NCBI GenBank assembly: GCA_026122225.1
Contig: JANEZZ010001959.1
Span: forward strand, 2,117,501-2,181,500
DNA: 64,000 bases
Reading direction: 5' to 3'
Source of the DNA: Heloderma charlesbogerti
Taxonomy: Eukaryota; Chordata; Lepidosauria; Squamata; Helodermatidae
This document shows, piece after piece, positions 1-10,077 of the stretch. A model generated the notes under the pieces. The model worked only from the letters and a program-made list of their open reading frames with translations. It did not search any database and was not told the DNA's origin. How positions within the stretch are numbered: position 1 is the first letter of the stretch; each line of letters opens with the position of its first letter. Made by a program: the position numbers and the translations under genes.

Positions 1-455
1 CAAATGGACAAACATTACTGCAATAAACCCCATGTCCGTCTATGGGGGGAAAAAAACAGGCAGTACCTGTCAATTTGTGGGTAGACATTTGTAACACTTT
101 AAACTCCTAGAAATTTCTTGCCCTTTCTACCTCAAAATTGGCATGGACAATTCTCAAATGCATCTCTCCTATATCACCAAGTTGCAGATCAGTCTGTTGA
201 GCCTTTTTCTTAGTATAAGCCATAGAACCTACTGCCCTTGATTTCAGATTATAATGGCGGAATGTGATTCAGCCAACTCATCCGTAACATAAGGCCACTA
301 CAGTGGCCCTATAATTATTAAAATTATTATTAAAAACAAAGTTAACTATTCTCTTGCTGGTTTGAAATAAAAAACAGAAGTAGCAATTCACCCATTTTGA
401 GGCAACATTTCAAAGCAATTTTTAAAAAATGGTTGAACATCAAAGAGATAATCCT

Positions 456-667
456 GGGCGGTATCCAGTGCTGTTGCTCCACTTACGCAATTGACGTAGT
501 GCTAGCATAAGCAACCTCTAATGTTACTCCAATAGTGTAAGCTGGCAGTACAAATTTCTGCAGAAAACCTGTTGTGCCAGCATAAACTATTGGCATAGCA
601 CTAGAGGTTGCTTACGTAAGTACTATGTCAATTGTGTAAGTGGAGTGGCAGTGTTAGATACTGCCCC
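456..667. mobile_element. Foldback DNA element (MITE-like), about 210 bp
   Basis: The two ends are inverted copies. The left end begins GGGCGGTATCCAGTGCTG and the right end, reverse complemented, begins GGGCAGTATCTAACACTG. Complementarity continues inward through CTCCACTTACRCAATTGAC and CAACCTCTA. Such an almost complete dyad is typical of non-autonomous DNA transposons. No clear target duplication is visible, so the superfamily is open. Confidence 0.65.
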
Positions 668-799
668 ATGTTCAGTGTGTATCTGTTTGACACTCATCTC
701 CAAGACAAGAAAAAGATAAAAACACTGCATACCTTATATCTACATAAAACATTTCAGTAATATATCTGAATGCTAAATGCAAATATAATTCTGATATTG

Positions 800-1011
800 T
801 ACAAGTGGGATCACATGACACTGATCCTTAAAGCACTGCGCTGGCTGCCTACTAGGCCCAATTCAAGGTGTTGCTATATGTGTATGAACCCCTAAACAAC
901 TTGGGAACCAAGTACTTTAAGAAGTGCCTCTCTCAGTTCTGACCAGCCTGCGGTTTAAGATTGGCTGGAAAGACCCTGTTCATGATCTCACCAGTGGCAT
1001 GGCCTTTTGAC
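800..1011 (+). mobile_element. L2-like LINE, fragment 1 of a split copy
   Basis: The sequence matches the 3' coding part of reptile L2 elements: CACTGCGCTGGCTGCCTA, then CCCAATTCAAGGTGTTGC, a decayed AACAACTTGGGAACC block and GGCCTTTTGA at the end. The matching continuation, GGTGGCTGCACCGCG, resumes at 1458. One old copy was therefore interrupted by the CR1 sequence between them. Confidence 0.65.
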
Positions 1012-1093
1012 TTGGATTCCTGCATTGAGCAGGGGGCTGGACTCGATGGTCTTATAGGCCCCTTCCAACCCTACTATTCTATGATTCTGTGAC
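1012..1093 (+). mobile_element. CR1 LINE 3' terminus, short copy
   Basis: This is the last roughly 80 bases of a squamate CR1: GGATTCCTGCATTGAGCAGG, GGACTCGATGG and the terminal ATTCTATGATTCTGTG. It sits directly upstream of a second, longer CR1 3' end in the same direction. It may be a separate truncated insertion or a duplication of the neighbouring tail. Confidence 0.75.
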
Positions 1094-1106
1094 TCACGAC
1101 AGGGCC

Positions 1107-1457
1107 TTCTGAGGGGAGACAGGATAGTGCTCTTCAAGTACTTGAAAGGTTGTCACAGAGAGGAAGGCCAGGATCTCTTCTCGATCATGCCAGAGTGCAG
1201 GACACGGAATAATGGGCTCAAGTTACAGGAAGCCAGATGCCGGCTGAACATCAGGAAAAACTTCCTGACTGTTAGAGCAATACGACAATGGAACCAATTA
1301 CCTGGGGAGGTGGTGGGCTCTCCCACACTGGAGGCGTTCAAGACGAGGCTGGACAGCCACCTGTCAGGGATGCTCTGATTTGGATTCCTGCATTGAGCAG
1401 GGGGTTGGACTCGATGGCCTTGTAGGCCCCTTCCAACCCTACTATTCTATGATTCTT
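1107..1457 (+). mobile_element. CR1 LINE 3' end with ORF2 C-terminal coding remnant
   Basis: An 83-codon frame at 1127-1378 encodes the CR1 ORF2 C-terminus, with LKYLKGCHREEGQDLF, LNIRKNFLTVRAIRQWN and LEAFKTRLDSHLSG. It is followed by the typical 3' UTR ending ATTCTATGATTCT. The copy is severely 5'-truncated, as usual for CR1, so it encodes no active enzyme. It lies inside an older L2 fragment. Confidence 0.85.
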
Positions 1458-1705
1458 GGTGGCTGCACCGCGATTATGGAATTCCTTTCCTGGAGAAGCG
1501 TGGTTGCCCCCTACATCTTTTAGGATGTAATCTGGCCCTGATACCTTATGGTTTGAGACTGTGTGTATTATGTTATGCTGCTCTTTGAATTATACGGTAG
1601 GAGGTTTTAATTATTTGTATACTGATGTATCTTTTCACTGTGTAGTGTACCCGGAGTTCCCTTGGACGGAAGGGTGATACATCAAATAAAGAAATAATAT
1701 ATAGG
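1458..1705 (+). mobile_element. L2-like LINE, fragment 2 (3' end)
   Basis: This continues the interrupted L2 copy from GGTGGCTGCACCGCGATTAT through GGAATTCCTTTCCTGGAGA to a poorly conserved T-rich 3' UTR and a CAAATAAAGAAATAATA tail. The join with 800-1011 restores collinearity with the L2 consensus as I remember it. Confidence 0.65.
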
Positions 1706-2751
1706 TATAGTGTATGTCAACCATTCTGGTTAACATCTAACAATGTTTTCCTACACGACAGCAATATCTAATTTCATTGATATGCATTTCCAAACAGTGT
1801 GCAGTACAGCTTGCACAAGCAAAGTTGCAGTGACCTCTTGTATTTGACAATGAAGCAAGGCTGTCCTATGCTCCCTTATCTGTTGCAATCTCACCATAGG
1901 ACATCACTATCTAATATTAGGTATGTCAAGTTGTGCTGGCATAGTCGGTGCTCTGGCAAACAAATGTCATGTAGGTGACTCATACCCTCCCCTGAGCTAT
2001 TATCAAGCTTCACTAAATGCCAACCTGGATCAGCTCGCAACACCAACACAATTCTACAGTTCGTGACATTACACTCCATCCATATACTTCATCCCAAATG
2101 CTTCTTTGCTAGGGAAGCAGCTCACACAACTGGACGACAAGACTACTGCATATACTGCCTGTTGTTCAGAGGTCAAAATGAACTTGCCTGGAACAAGAGG
2201 AACAAAATGCAACACAGCTGGTTGTCTTCTGACATGCTTTAATATAACACAAAGAAGCCGCATTTTATGTGTCAGGTGCAATCACTTATTAGCCAGAGAA
2301 TCACAAATTAATGCTGTCAACACTTACTTCTGGATCAAAGCAGTTATACTTGATGATATTTATGCTTCTTATTTCTACATTAATACTTTCATTCTGTGGC
2401 TCATTTGCAACTGTTAATTCATCATCTTTTTTGATATCACAAATACAGATCGCATAAGAATGCCATTACATTATGTGCATGAAAGTTCAGGAACATCTTA
2501 TTAGTGTTTATCATTTAAAAAATTTGTAAGCTTTTTGCTTTGCCTCACTTTTATTCCAGGTTTAATACAAAATGTATCTTTGTTACAGCATTTCTGAAAA
2601 GGATACAAACAGTCCATAAGAGGAAGATACCTTTTCTGCTGGTGTCTAAATGTTGAGAATAATATCATGAATAATACTGCTGACTTTGTTCCACAGCTAT
2701 ATTTGGGCAATTCCCTAGAGAAGGTCATCTGCAAATAAAATCTCTGATGCT

Positions 2752-3088
2752 TGTGTGGTAACCTTGTGGAATGAGCTCCCTAGAGAGGTTTGCCTGGTGC
2801 CTATGTTGTACTCCTTTCAGTGCCAGGTGAAGACCTTTTTATTCTCCCAGTGTTTTAGCAGTTTAGCTCCCTAGTCTTTTTTTTTTTTAGCTTTGGTGTT
2901 TTAAATCTGTATTTTAAATGTCTGCATTGCTGCTAGATTTTATTCTGGTTGTACTGTTATACTGTGTTTTAAGCTTTCATATTTTATATTGTTTTATGCT
3001 GTGCTTTCTTGTTTTCATTTTTGTGAACCGTCCAGAGAGCTTCGGCTACTAGGCAGTATAGAAATGAAGTACATAAATAAATAACATT
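2752..3088 (+). mobile_element. L2-like LINE 3' end
   Basis: The copy begins in the C-terminal coding block (GAATGAGCTCCCTAGAGAGG, GCCAGGTGAAGACC). It runs through a T-rich UTR and ends in the characteristic GTGAACCGTCCAGAGAGC, TTCGGCTA and AAATAAATAAATAA-type tail. It is a decayed, 5'-truncated copy. Confidence 0.75.
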
Positions 3089-3679
3089 TTAAAAGTGACC
3101 CTATTAGTACACAGTTCATTGACTAATATACAGTCCTGCACTACACCCAGGATCCAAAGAATTGTGCAACCTGTTCTGTGGGATTAATAGAGCTTTGGGA
3201 AGTTCCCATCTTACATATAAAACTAATGAAACTGACAGAGGGGACTTCCAAAAGCAGCTTGTGATTTCACGCCAGAGCCTACTGTACAAACAAAATTCAA
3301 AAATTCCATAGAGCATGACCAAGCCCTTTTCTAGTAATAATCTAGGGAAGGTTCTAGTAGGATCCTAAATTTATATTGTGTCCGATTCAAGATGCTGCAC
3401 TAAAATCGGTGAACCAGTGAGGCTGAAGGGTAGTATGACATCCATTTTTAAGTGGATTACTTAAGTTGGCATCAGGATGTACATACGTGGTAACTTCCAG
3501 CCACAAGGCAAATTCTTTTTACTTGTACAAATATTTATTTGTTAATATATCTAAGAGAATCTCTAAGTTCTCAGAGATTAATAAGCACTGAACAATCCTG
3601 CTGAACAATCCTGGTATAAATTCCCAAAGTGGAAGATAAAGCTTGGAGGGATAAATACTGATGGCGGGGGGGAGTTCTG

Positions 3680-3830
3680 AGAACTGCTGTAGTCCAGGGG
3701 TTAAAGACTAGTACTTGGAACAGGAGACCTGAGTTCAATTTTCACTTGCAAGGTCATGCACATAGTCTTCAGCTCAGTTATTATCTAATGGCTTCTTGCA
3801 ATATAAGTAATATAAAAATTACATGCCCTG
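3680..3830 (+). mobile_element. Possible old tRNA-derived SINE
   Basis: GTAGTCCAGGGGTTAAAG could be a decayed A box and GACCTGAGTTCAATTTTC a decayed B box at the expected spacing, followed by a fragment like a CORE-SINE body. The match is weak and chance similarity is possible. Confidence 0.3.
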
Positions 3831-4137
3831 GATGCAGTTATAAACCACAACAATTAATTTCAAGTATGCTGATTAAAGAATGATTTGAAACCAGAATATC
3901 AATGTGCGCATTTCATTACAATTAAAATAAGTGTGTCACTACTGTGTGCTGTACAAATAAGCAGAAGGCAGCTCCAACAGCCACTATCCATGGCCACATT
4001 GATGCAAAAGAAGCCTGTCCAAACTATGTCATAGGCCAGGTGGGGATCCATTTGTGCTAATGCACAAATGGTCTGAGTTCCAAATGACAGACCAGCACAA
4101 ATGCTTCTGTCCTTGGTCTACCAGAGTCTGCAATAGG

Positions 4138-4250
4138 AATGGGTGAGAATTTCAGCTTGTTTTTGATTAGCATTTAGCAAAATTTGCAAATTCCTTCATA
4201 CTCGTGAGGGAAAGAACTTGAGATTTAAAAAATTCAAATGTGGGAGAAAC
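4138..4250 (+). repeat. Unclassified repeat, copy 1 (interrupted)
   Basis: The sequence from GGGTGAGAATTTCAGC to GTGGGAGAAAC is similar throughout to 4630-4745, including AAAATTTGCAAATTCCTTCA and AACTTGAGATTT. Its continuation, CTAAACTGATAGAATAG, resumes after the foldback element at 4251-4410. This copy is therefore older than that insertion. Confidence 0.6.
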
Positions 4251-4410
4251 ATAATGGAGGTTGGTGGCTCCGATGTCAGTGGGGTAGTGAATCCACTCCA
4301 GGTTTCAGTCACAACCAGTCAGAACAACCACTCAAGAGTTCTGACTGGTTGTGACTGAAACCTGGAGTGGATTCACCACCCCAGTGATATCAGAGCCACC
4401 AGCCTCCACT
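4251..4410. mobile_element. Near-perfect palindromic MITE with 8-bp target duplication (hAT-like)
   Basis: The left arm (from AATGGAGGTTGGTGGCTC) and right arm (ending GAGCCACCAGCCTCCACT) pair over about 70 bases with roughly five mismatches. They leave a 12-base loop around 4324-4335. The innermost 35-40 bases of each arm are perfectly complementary. The flanks GGAGAAAC (4243-4250) and GGGGAAAC (4411-4418) form an 8-base duplication with one mismatch, the size used by hAT transposases. The element has no coding capacity and depends on an outside transposase. Confidence 0.8.
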
Positions 4411-4629
4411 GGGGAAACCTAAACTGATAGAATAGTACATCCAGGCCCAGGGCTTTGAATGCTTAGCTGGGTTTGAATCCCTGTGTATTTAACCATGTCA
4501 GTGCTGAACTAGGGGTTCCCATCTCTTTTTTCTGACAGGCTCCTCATCTTCAACAGCTATATGGCAGGCAGGTATAACACGGTCCTCTCCATGCTGGGAA
4601 TAGATGCGCCTATTGAATTTGGCCAGTGG

Positions 4630-4745
4630 AGATGGGTGATAATTTCATTTAGCTTTTGATAAGAATTTACCAAAATTTGTAAATTTCTTCATACTTGGGA
4701 CCAAAAGAATTTGAGATTTATAGAATTCCAATGAGGGGAAAAGCG
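4630..4745 (+). repeat. Unclassified repeat, copy 2 (uninterrupted)
   Basis: This is a second copy of the 4138-4250 sequence, beginning GGGTGATAATTTCA and running through GAATTTGAGATTTATAG to GAAACTGATAGATTCG. It lacks the palindromic insertion and so serves as an empty-site reference for copy 1. Confidence 0.6.
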
Positions 4746-5344
4746 AAACTGATAGATTCGTCTATTCCTAGTTTGAATGAAAATCTAAATGTGATTTACT
4801 ACAGTGTTTTTATACCACCCTCTTGCATCAGATTCCTTCATGTCTGGTATATTTATTGTGGTCTCTTTGTTCAAGTGACATCTCATTGAGCTGATTCCTT
4901 CATAGCTATGTCAACAAAAGAAAACCTAGTGCACAGCCTCATCCCATGTTGTTGGTTGTTTTTTTTTAACAAAGCTTCTAATGCTCCTCTGAGTATTTCC
5001 TCCATTTCCAACGTCCATTCGAGAGAGGGGAGATTAATTTACTGACCTACAAGGGTGACATTTAATCTTTCTTGTTTTTGTCTCTGATACTTTAGCCACA
5101 ATCTTGCAGTGGTTTCATAAATACCCAAGGGAATGGATCCAGTCACATTGTCATCAGTCTCTAATGCTGCATCCAGTAAAATTTAGACATGCTAAATTTG
5201 GGCTTGAATCTGATTTAGTAGCTGTAAATGTGGGAGGGAAAGGACAATCAGTCTTCAGAGTATATATTTTAACCAGGACATCAAAACTACACCCCCTCCG
5301 GACCACTGATGACTTAGAATAGCCTCATCAGATTCATTGGGCCA

Positions 5345-5600
5345 GTTCTTATGCTCAAAATAAACCACCATGGCTTATTTAAATTGGAGCACATGCCGGG
5401 TGCAATTTCCATAATCACCACCTGGGCGCGACTTGTGGTGTTGTCCAAACGTGGGTGGCATGGCTTGTTGGAAGGTGAAACAACAAGGTGAAGCAACCCT
5501 CCAATAACCCATGGGCTGTTGTAGGGTGGTTTATTTGGCTGGCTTATTTTGATTGCAGGTTAGTGGCACCACAGCCTGGTGCCGCTAACCTGCAAAATGA
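5345..5600. mobile_element. Foldback MITE-like element with a terminal hairpin
   Basis: AAATAAACCACCATGGCTTA near 5360 pairs with CCATGGGCTGTTGTAGGG and GGTGGTTTATTT near 5510-5535, which suggests inverted arms. At 5558-5595 there is a tight hairpin, GCAGGTTAGTGGCACCA with its inverted copy 16 of 17 identical. The ends are not sharply defined. AACCATGG-type words link it loosely to the element at 23454-23772. Confidence 0.45.
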
Positions 5601-5633
5601 AATCCACTTTTAAGTTGCTTACTAACTTTACAG

Positions 5634-5911
5634 CAGGGGTGTGGAGCTTCTTTCAGCCCAAGGGCCAGTTTCAATTTTGGGGGAGCTCTTGGCAGTGGTG
5701 GGGCCAAAGGCAAAATAGATGGGCAGAAAGTGCAGGGCCAAAAGTACCAGCATTTTTAGCATAAGAGCTTTTACTGCCAGTAACTAAGCCTTAGGAGAGG
5801 CATTTTAACCTTTTAGAATGGCGAAAAAACTGAGAAACCAGCAGCAACAGACAGTAGAGGGAAGGGGGTGTGGCCAGATTTGGCCCATGGGCCTAAGATT
5901 CCCCACCCTTG
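5634..5911. mobile_element. hAT-like non-autonomous element
   Basis: The left end CAGGGGTGTGGAGCTTCT and the right end, reverse complemented CAAGGGTGGGGAATCTTAGG, are imperfect terminal inverted repeats of the CAGGGGTG type used by hAT elements. The internal GGGCCAGTTTCAATTTTGGG and GGCCAGATTTGGCCCATGGG are commonly seen in reptile copies. The 8-base flanks do not match each other, so the target duplication has decayed or the ends are off. Confidence 0.5.
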
Positions 5912-7235
5912 ATATGGACAATTGCCTGCCTCTACATCCGCACCCCTGCTTTATTGTATATGTCTGACTTTTTTCTTCTCTCTCTAGGATGGCCTCATGC
6001 AAAGGAGTAAAACAAGGAGAAGGACGAAAAGTAATTTCCAACCAAAACCAACAATTCTTAATACTGAAGACTTACCTCAACTGAAAAAACTCAGAATAAT
6101 TACAGTGCAGCAGATCTATGAATTATGACATGATTTACTATAAACATATCTTATTATATATTGTACGTTGATATATGCAACCTTCAACAAAATAATCAGT
6201 TAGATTAATCAATAAATCATTTTAATAGATTAAAAAAACATCCCCAATTAAATTGGGCAATACTTTAAAAAAGTTAATTATTTTGCGAGGTTTGATAAAA
6301 GCTGCAATTGGCAAGCACTGTCTTAGAAGACGTATGCAGGATGGAATGCCTCTTCTAAGATGGTGCCTGATATTAACATATACATCCACCATTAAAATAC
6401 AAAGGTTTATTTTCTTCAAAACTATTGAAGTATTTGCACTGCAGGCAGCAAAGCAGCAGTGGTGACAATCTCTGAGGCCACCACCTCACGTTACAATGCC
6501 GCCCTCAGAGGAATGTCCTTCCTCAGAGCATGGCACTGGGATGGTAGGGTACAAAGGCAGACAGACCTGCAAGTGGCAGTGGGGAGCCATGTGGGTGGCG
6601 ATAGCATGGGGATGGGATGTGCAACCTGCCATTCCTGTTGAACTCCTTCCTGAAACAATTTGCTCACACTGGCTCATGGAAGGGCCAACTTGAAATGAAG
6701 AATTAGCAACAAGACAAGAGCCAAAGATTAGAATAATCACATACAAGTTTATTACAGAGATATAAAGATGATTACATGCACAAAATATAGATAGGACCAG
6801 CAGCTAGTCAAATCTATAGATGGGTCTGAAGACATGGACTGAGATAAGCAGAACGGGATGTGTTTTACGAAGGAGGGGAGGCATCTTTCTAATAAGGGAA
6901 GAAGAAGGTTATAAAAGCTAGACAGACAGGTGTGGGGTCTAATTTGGCTTGGAGGGAGAGAAAGAATGTAAATGCTTGCCCTATGGAAACAGTTGGTGGT
7001 TCTGTAGTCAGGGCGGTAGGACAGAGGGGTTGGAGAGAAGGAGAGCAGAGAGAATTAAGGAGGAGGAAAGGGTTGGAGTACAGGTATTACCTCTTCCAAT
7101 GAGAGAAGGACAGAAGGGTAGGGCGGCCACTCATGAATTGCCAAAAAAGAGAGAAATGATGGTGATTTGCATAACATTTGCATATGCTAATTTATACATT
7201 TAGATGCAAATTAGACAAAATATTATAATTTAAAT

Positions 7236-7612
7236 AAGAACATAAGAACAGCCATGCTGGATCAGACCAAGCGTCCATCTAGTCCAGTATTCTGTTCACA
7301 CGGGGGCCAACCAGCTGTCAACCAGAAACCCACAAGCAGGGCATGAGCACAAAAGCACCCTCCCATCCATGTTCCCCAGGAACTGGTGTACATAGGCTCA
7401 CTGCCTCTGGTACTGGAGGGAGCACTTAGCCATCAAGACTAGTAGCCATTGATAGCTTCTCCTCCAGGAATTTGTCCAATCCCCTTTTAAAGCCACCCAA
7501 ATTGGTGGCTGTCACCACATGCTGTGGCAACGAATTCCATAGTGTAACTATGTGCTGTGTGAAGAATTACTTCCTTTTATCCCTTCTGCCTGTGTCCTCA
7601 CACTGCTGCCAC
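7236..7612 (-). mobile_element. CR1-family LINE 3' region, antisense
   Basis: The plus strand begins AACATAAGAACAGCCATGCT, then GGATCAGACCAAG, the CCTCCAGGAATTTGTCCAA block and GAAGAATTACTTCCTTTTAT. This is the reverse complement of the ORF2 end and 3' UTR of a CR1-clade family. Relatives lie at 7845-8000, 29390-29960 and 38518-40330. Confidence 0.75.
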
Positions 7613-7844
7613 CACTGCTCTTACTGTGTTAACACGGAAAGGGGGTAGGGACCGCATGTGGGTGCTCAGGGGTGGCAGGAGCACAGAGATGGTGGTGGGG
7701 GTTTGACACTTTCTGAGTACTTCATTTGGCGTGGGAACTTTTCAGAGGTTTTTCCGAGTTTTTTAGGGAGTGGGAACCTCAGGAAAAAAAAATGAGCCAA
7801 ACCAAAGAGAGCCTCAGAAGATTCCCCCATCCATCTATAGAACG

Positions 7845-8000
7845 TTGCCTAGAATTGGTGGCCATCACTACTTGTGGTACAGAATTCCACAGTTTAACTG
7901 TGTGCTATGTGAAGAAGTACTTCCTTTTATCTACCCTGAATCTCCCATCAATCAGCTTCATGGGATGACCCTTGGTTCTAGTATTATGAATGAGAAAACT
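7845..8000 (-). mobile_element. CR1-family LINE 3' fragment, antisense
   Basis: The stretch GAATTGGTGGCCATCACTAC through AAGAAGTACTTCCTTTTATC to GGGATGACCCTTGGTTCTAG matches the middle of the CR1 tail seen at 38518-38900. Both ends are missing. Confidence 0.65.
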
Positions 8001-8030
8001 GTGCAGTACAGTACAGTACAATACAATACA
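8001..8030. repeat. Short AGTAC / AATAC pentanucleotide tract
   Basis: GTGCAGTACAGTACAGTACA is followed by two AATAC units, giving about five imperfect 5-base units at the edge of the CR1 fragment. Confidence 0.7.
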
Positions 8031-8040
8031 TCTTACCATA

Positions 8041-8237
8041 GTGTGGAAGACTGTGAATAGGTTATCTGCCTGTTCACTCTGTTGTCCAGGTGCTAACTAC
8101 TGATAGGCAACAGTTCTTATGGTTCTTTATCTTTAAAACAGAACTGGACATGGCAGCTCTTCAAATAAAGATGGTCCTCTGGCAGCCCTTCAAACATAGC
8201 ACTGTCCTCTGTAACGAGGACACATGGCAACCCTAGA
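8041..8237 (-). mobile_element. Unclassified DNA-type repeat (GGTTGCCA end), copy 1
   Basis: It shares GGAAGACTGTGA, the ACAGAACTGGACATG region, and GACACATGGCAACCCTAG at its right end with 59786-60020. The outer end also matches the start of 41430-41540 in opposite orientation (AGGGTGGCCATTTGTCCTGC). The end sequence suggests a non-autonomous DNA transposon. Confidence 0.5.
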
Positions 8238-8621
8238 GAAGCGGATTCTCCATGGGTTTCTCCATGGGTTTGCTGAGAGTTGGGGCTTCATCAAGTAAAC
8301 CACTGCAATGCCTCACATATGATTTACTAATTACCTTAGCCCTCAAAATAAACTCTATTAAGGCACAGAGTAGGGGACTGAATTTGCCTTGTTAGGCTCC
8401 CTTGACCCTTAATTTTCTGAGTACAAAATTAATCAATCAGAGCTGGGAGAAGAGACCGGGGAGGCAAGGGAAAGAAGAGGGACTAGCTATAGGTAGGAAT
8501 TGAATGGAACTTCCTATAAGTCTTAGAATTCCTCTTGTTAAAAGCTGGGTTGTTGGGAGGTTATTTTCCCCTAAGAACAAAGAAAGCAGGAGGGTAGTAA
8601 GTGGGGATGGTGTGGTTTAAG

Positions 8622-8673
8622 TTTCCCCTTTGCACTCTGCACTTGTGCAAAAGTACAGAGTGCAAAGGGGAAG
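8622..8673. repeat. Perfect-arm hairpin
   Basis: TTTCCCCTTTGCACTCTG at 8622-8639 is followed, after 16 bases, by its inverted complement at 8656-8673 with one mismatch. It may be the core of a small decayed foldback element. Confidence 0.7.
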
Positions 8674-8892
8674 ATCTGTGTGCAAATGCTGGGTGTAGGC
8701 CCTAACCTTAACAAATGCTAGCAAGTGTTCATGTGTTCGCTAGTGGTAGCCATGTTGTGGCATTGAGCTTTCCTTCTTTAGGGCCCAGGATAGCCAACCG
8801 GTGGTGAACCTGGGATGGCTTGATTGGATTACAGACTGGGAAAGAAGAAAGCCTCTGCATATTTCAGAAGCCCCACACGTGTTGCAGAGGGG

Positions 8893-9025
8893 TTGCTGTT
8901 GTTCAGTCGTTAAGTCATGTCCGACTCTTTGTGACCCCATGGACCATAGCACGCCAGGCCTTCCTGTCTTCCGCTCTCTCCCAGAGTGTGCTCAAGTTCA
9001 TATTCATTACATCAGTGATGCTATC
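8893..9025 (-). mobile_element. BovB LINE 3' end, antisense, short
   Basis: The plus strand reads GTTGTTCAGTCGTTAAGTC, GTCCGACTCTTTGTGACCCC, ATGGACCATAGCACGCC and onwards. This is the reverse complement of the last roughly 130 bases of BovB; the minus strand still reads RAEDRKAWRAMVHGVTKSRT. The 3' end is intact and the 5' side heavily truncated. It closely resembles the 3' end of the longer copy at 12115-12250. Confidence 0.85.
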
Positions 9026-9268
9026 AACTACTGCATACACCAAAAGATGACAGTCCATGTGCATCTGCTTTATTGCCCTGCATGTCCAAATGTTTTCTTG
9101 ACACACCTTATCCTAGAATGTGGAAGTTTCTAGAGTCAGTGAGTTAGGAGTATACTTAAAGCTGAGCTCCTCTGTAACATAATCCTTGACTTAATCTTGA
9201 TGTATGCCTGTGATTTTATGCAGGATATATGGAGCAGTTCAGATGTAACACCAAATTATGGCTTAGTG

Positions 9269-9392
9269 CAGGGGTGAAGAACATGTGGCCCTCCAAATGT
9301 TGTCATCAGCCCCTTTCCATGTGGCCAACAATGGGGGTCTATGGGAGTTGTAGTCCAAGAACATCTGGAGGACCACTGGTTCCTCATCTCTG
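9269..9392. mobile_element. hAT-like MITE with 8-bp target duplication
   Basis: The left end CAGGGGTGAAGAACATGTGG and the right end, reverse complemented CAGAGATGAGGAACCAGTGG, form inverted repeats of over 30 bases continuing into CCTCCAGATGTT. The inner GGGAGTTGTAGTCCAAGA is a hallmark of this abundant reptile family. Flanks GCTTAGTG (9261-9268) and GTTTAGCG (9393-9400) agree at 6 of 8 positions. Confidence 0.75.
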
Positions 9393-9991
9393 GTTTAGCG
9401 TTATGTGTGTGAGCCTGGGCTTTCACACTCCTCGTCCAGTGCAGTAATGAGGAAATTGAAAGCATCCAGTTCTGAACACACACACAGCTGTATCTTGTGA
9501 TGGAATCCCACTCTGCTGTGTTGTTTGGGTGTGTATGAGTGTGTGCATACAGTACATACCAGAACGACACATATGAGATCAAGTAACTGAGCCTTTCCCA
9601 TTCAGTTGATACCCTCCCTCCCGGCACCACTAAACCAAACTATTCTAAACATGGCTCATCAAGAATGCTGCTTTTTAAATGACAGGCTTTAAACATTATC
9701 TGACAATTTGAACCCATCTGTTATATTTGTCCTGGCTTCATTTTAGTAAAGCTTTCTTAGTTAAAACTTCACTAGAACTCTTGTCAGCACACATGGCTAT
9801 TTTTAGCTAAGGCAAGCTCATTTTGTTTGGTGGCTTTGATGTACTGACTTACTAATGGAAAAGATTTACAAGGAGAATTGTTAAGAATGTCAAGTCAAGG
9901 CAGCGTACGTTTGGAAGGCCAAATTAACATTATAATATAAGCCCTCATATTTTCAAAGATGGAGAAGCAGTCTAACTGACGTTAAAATTAG

Positions 9992-10030
9992 TGAGTGGTA
10001 TCCAATATTAGTCCTACTTAGAGTCAACCC
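9992..10030 (+). mobile_element. Small DNA element, left part (BovB target)
   Basis: GTGGTATCCAATATTAGTCC is the left end of a short element also present at 37455-37545, where it reads GTTGTATCCAATATTAGTC. Its right part, ACTGGAATGAATGGGACTTA, resumes at 12258. The BovB copy therefore landed inside it. Confidence 0.7.
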
Positions 10031-10077
10031 TACTTAGAGTCAGCCCTACTTAGAGTCAACCTTAGAGTCAGCTCTAT
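10011..10077 (+). repeat. Tandem 16-bp repeats at the BovB 5' junction
   Basis: A unit close to CCTACTTAGAGTCAAC is repeated about three times, followed by a shorter CTTAGAGTCAGC. The AGAGTCAACCC word also occurs once immediately after the BovB 3' end (12249-12259). The array therefore appears to be repeated target sequence at the truncated 5' end of the insertion. Confidence 0.7.
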
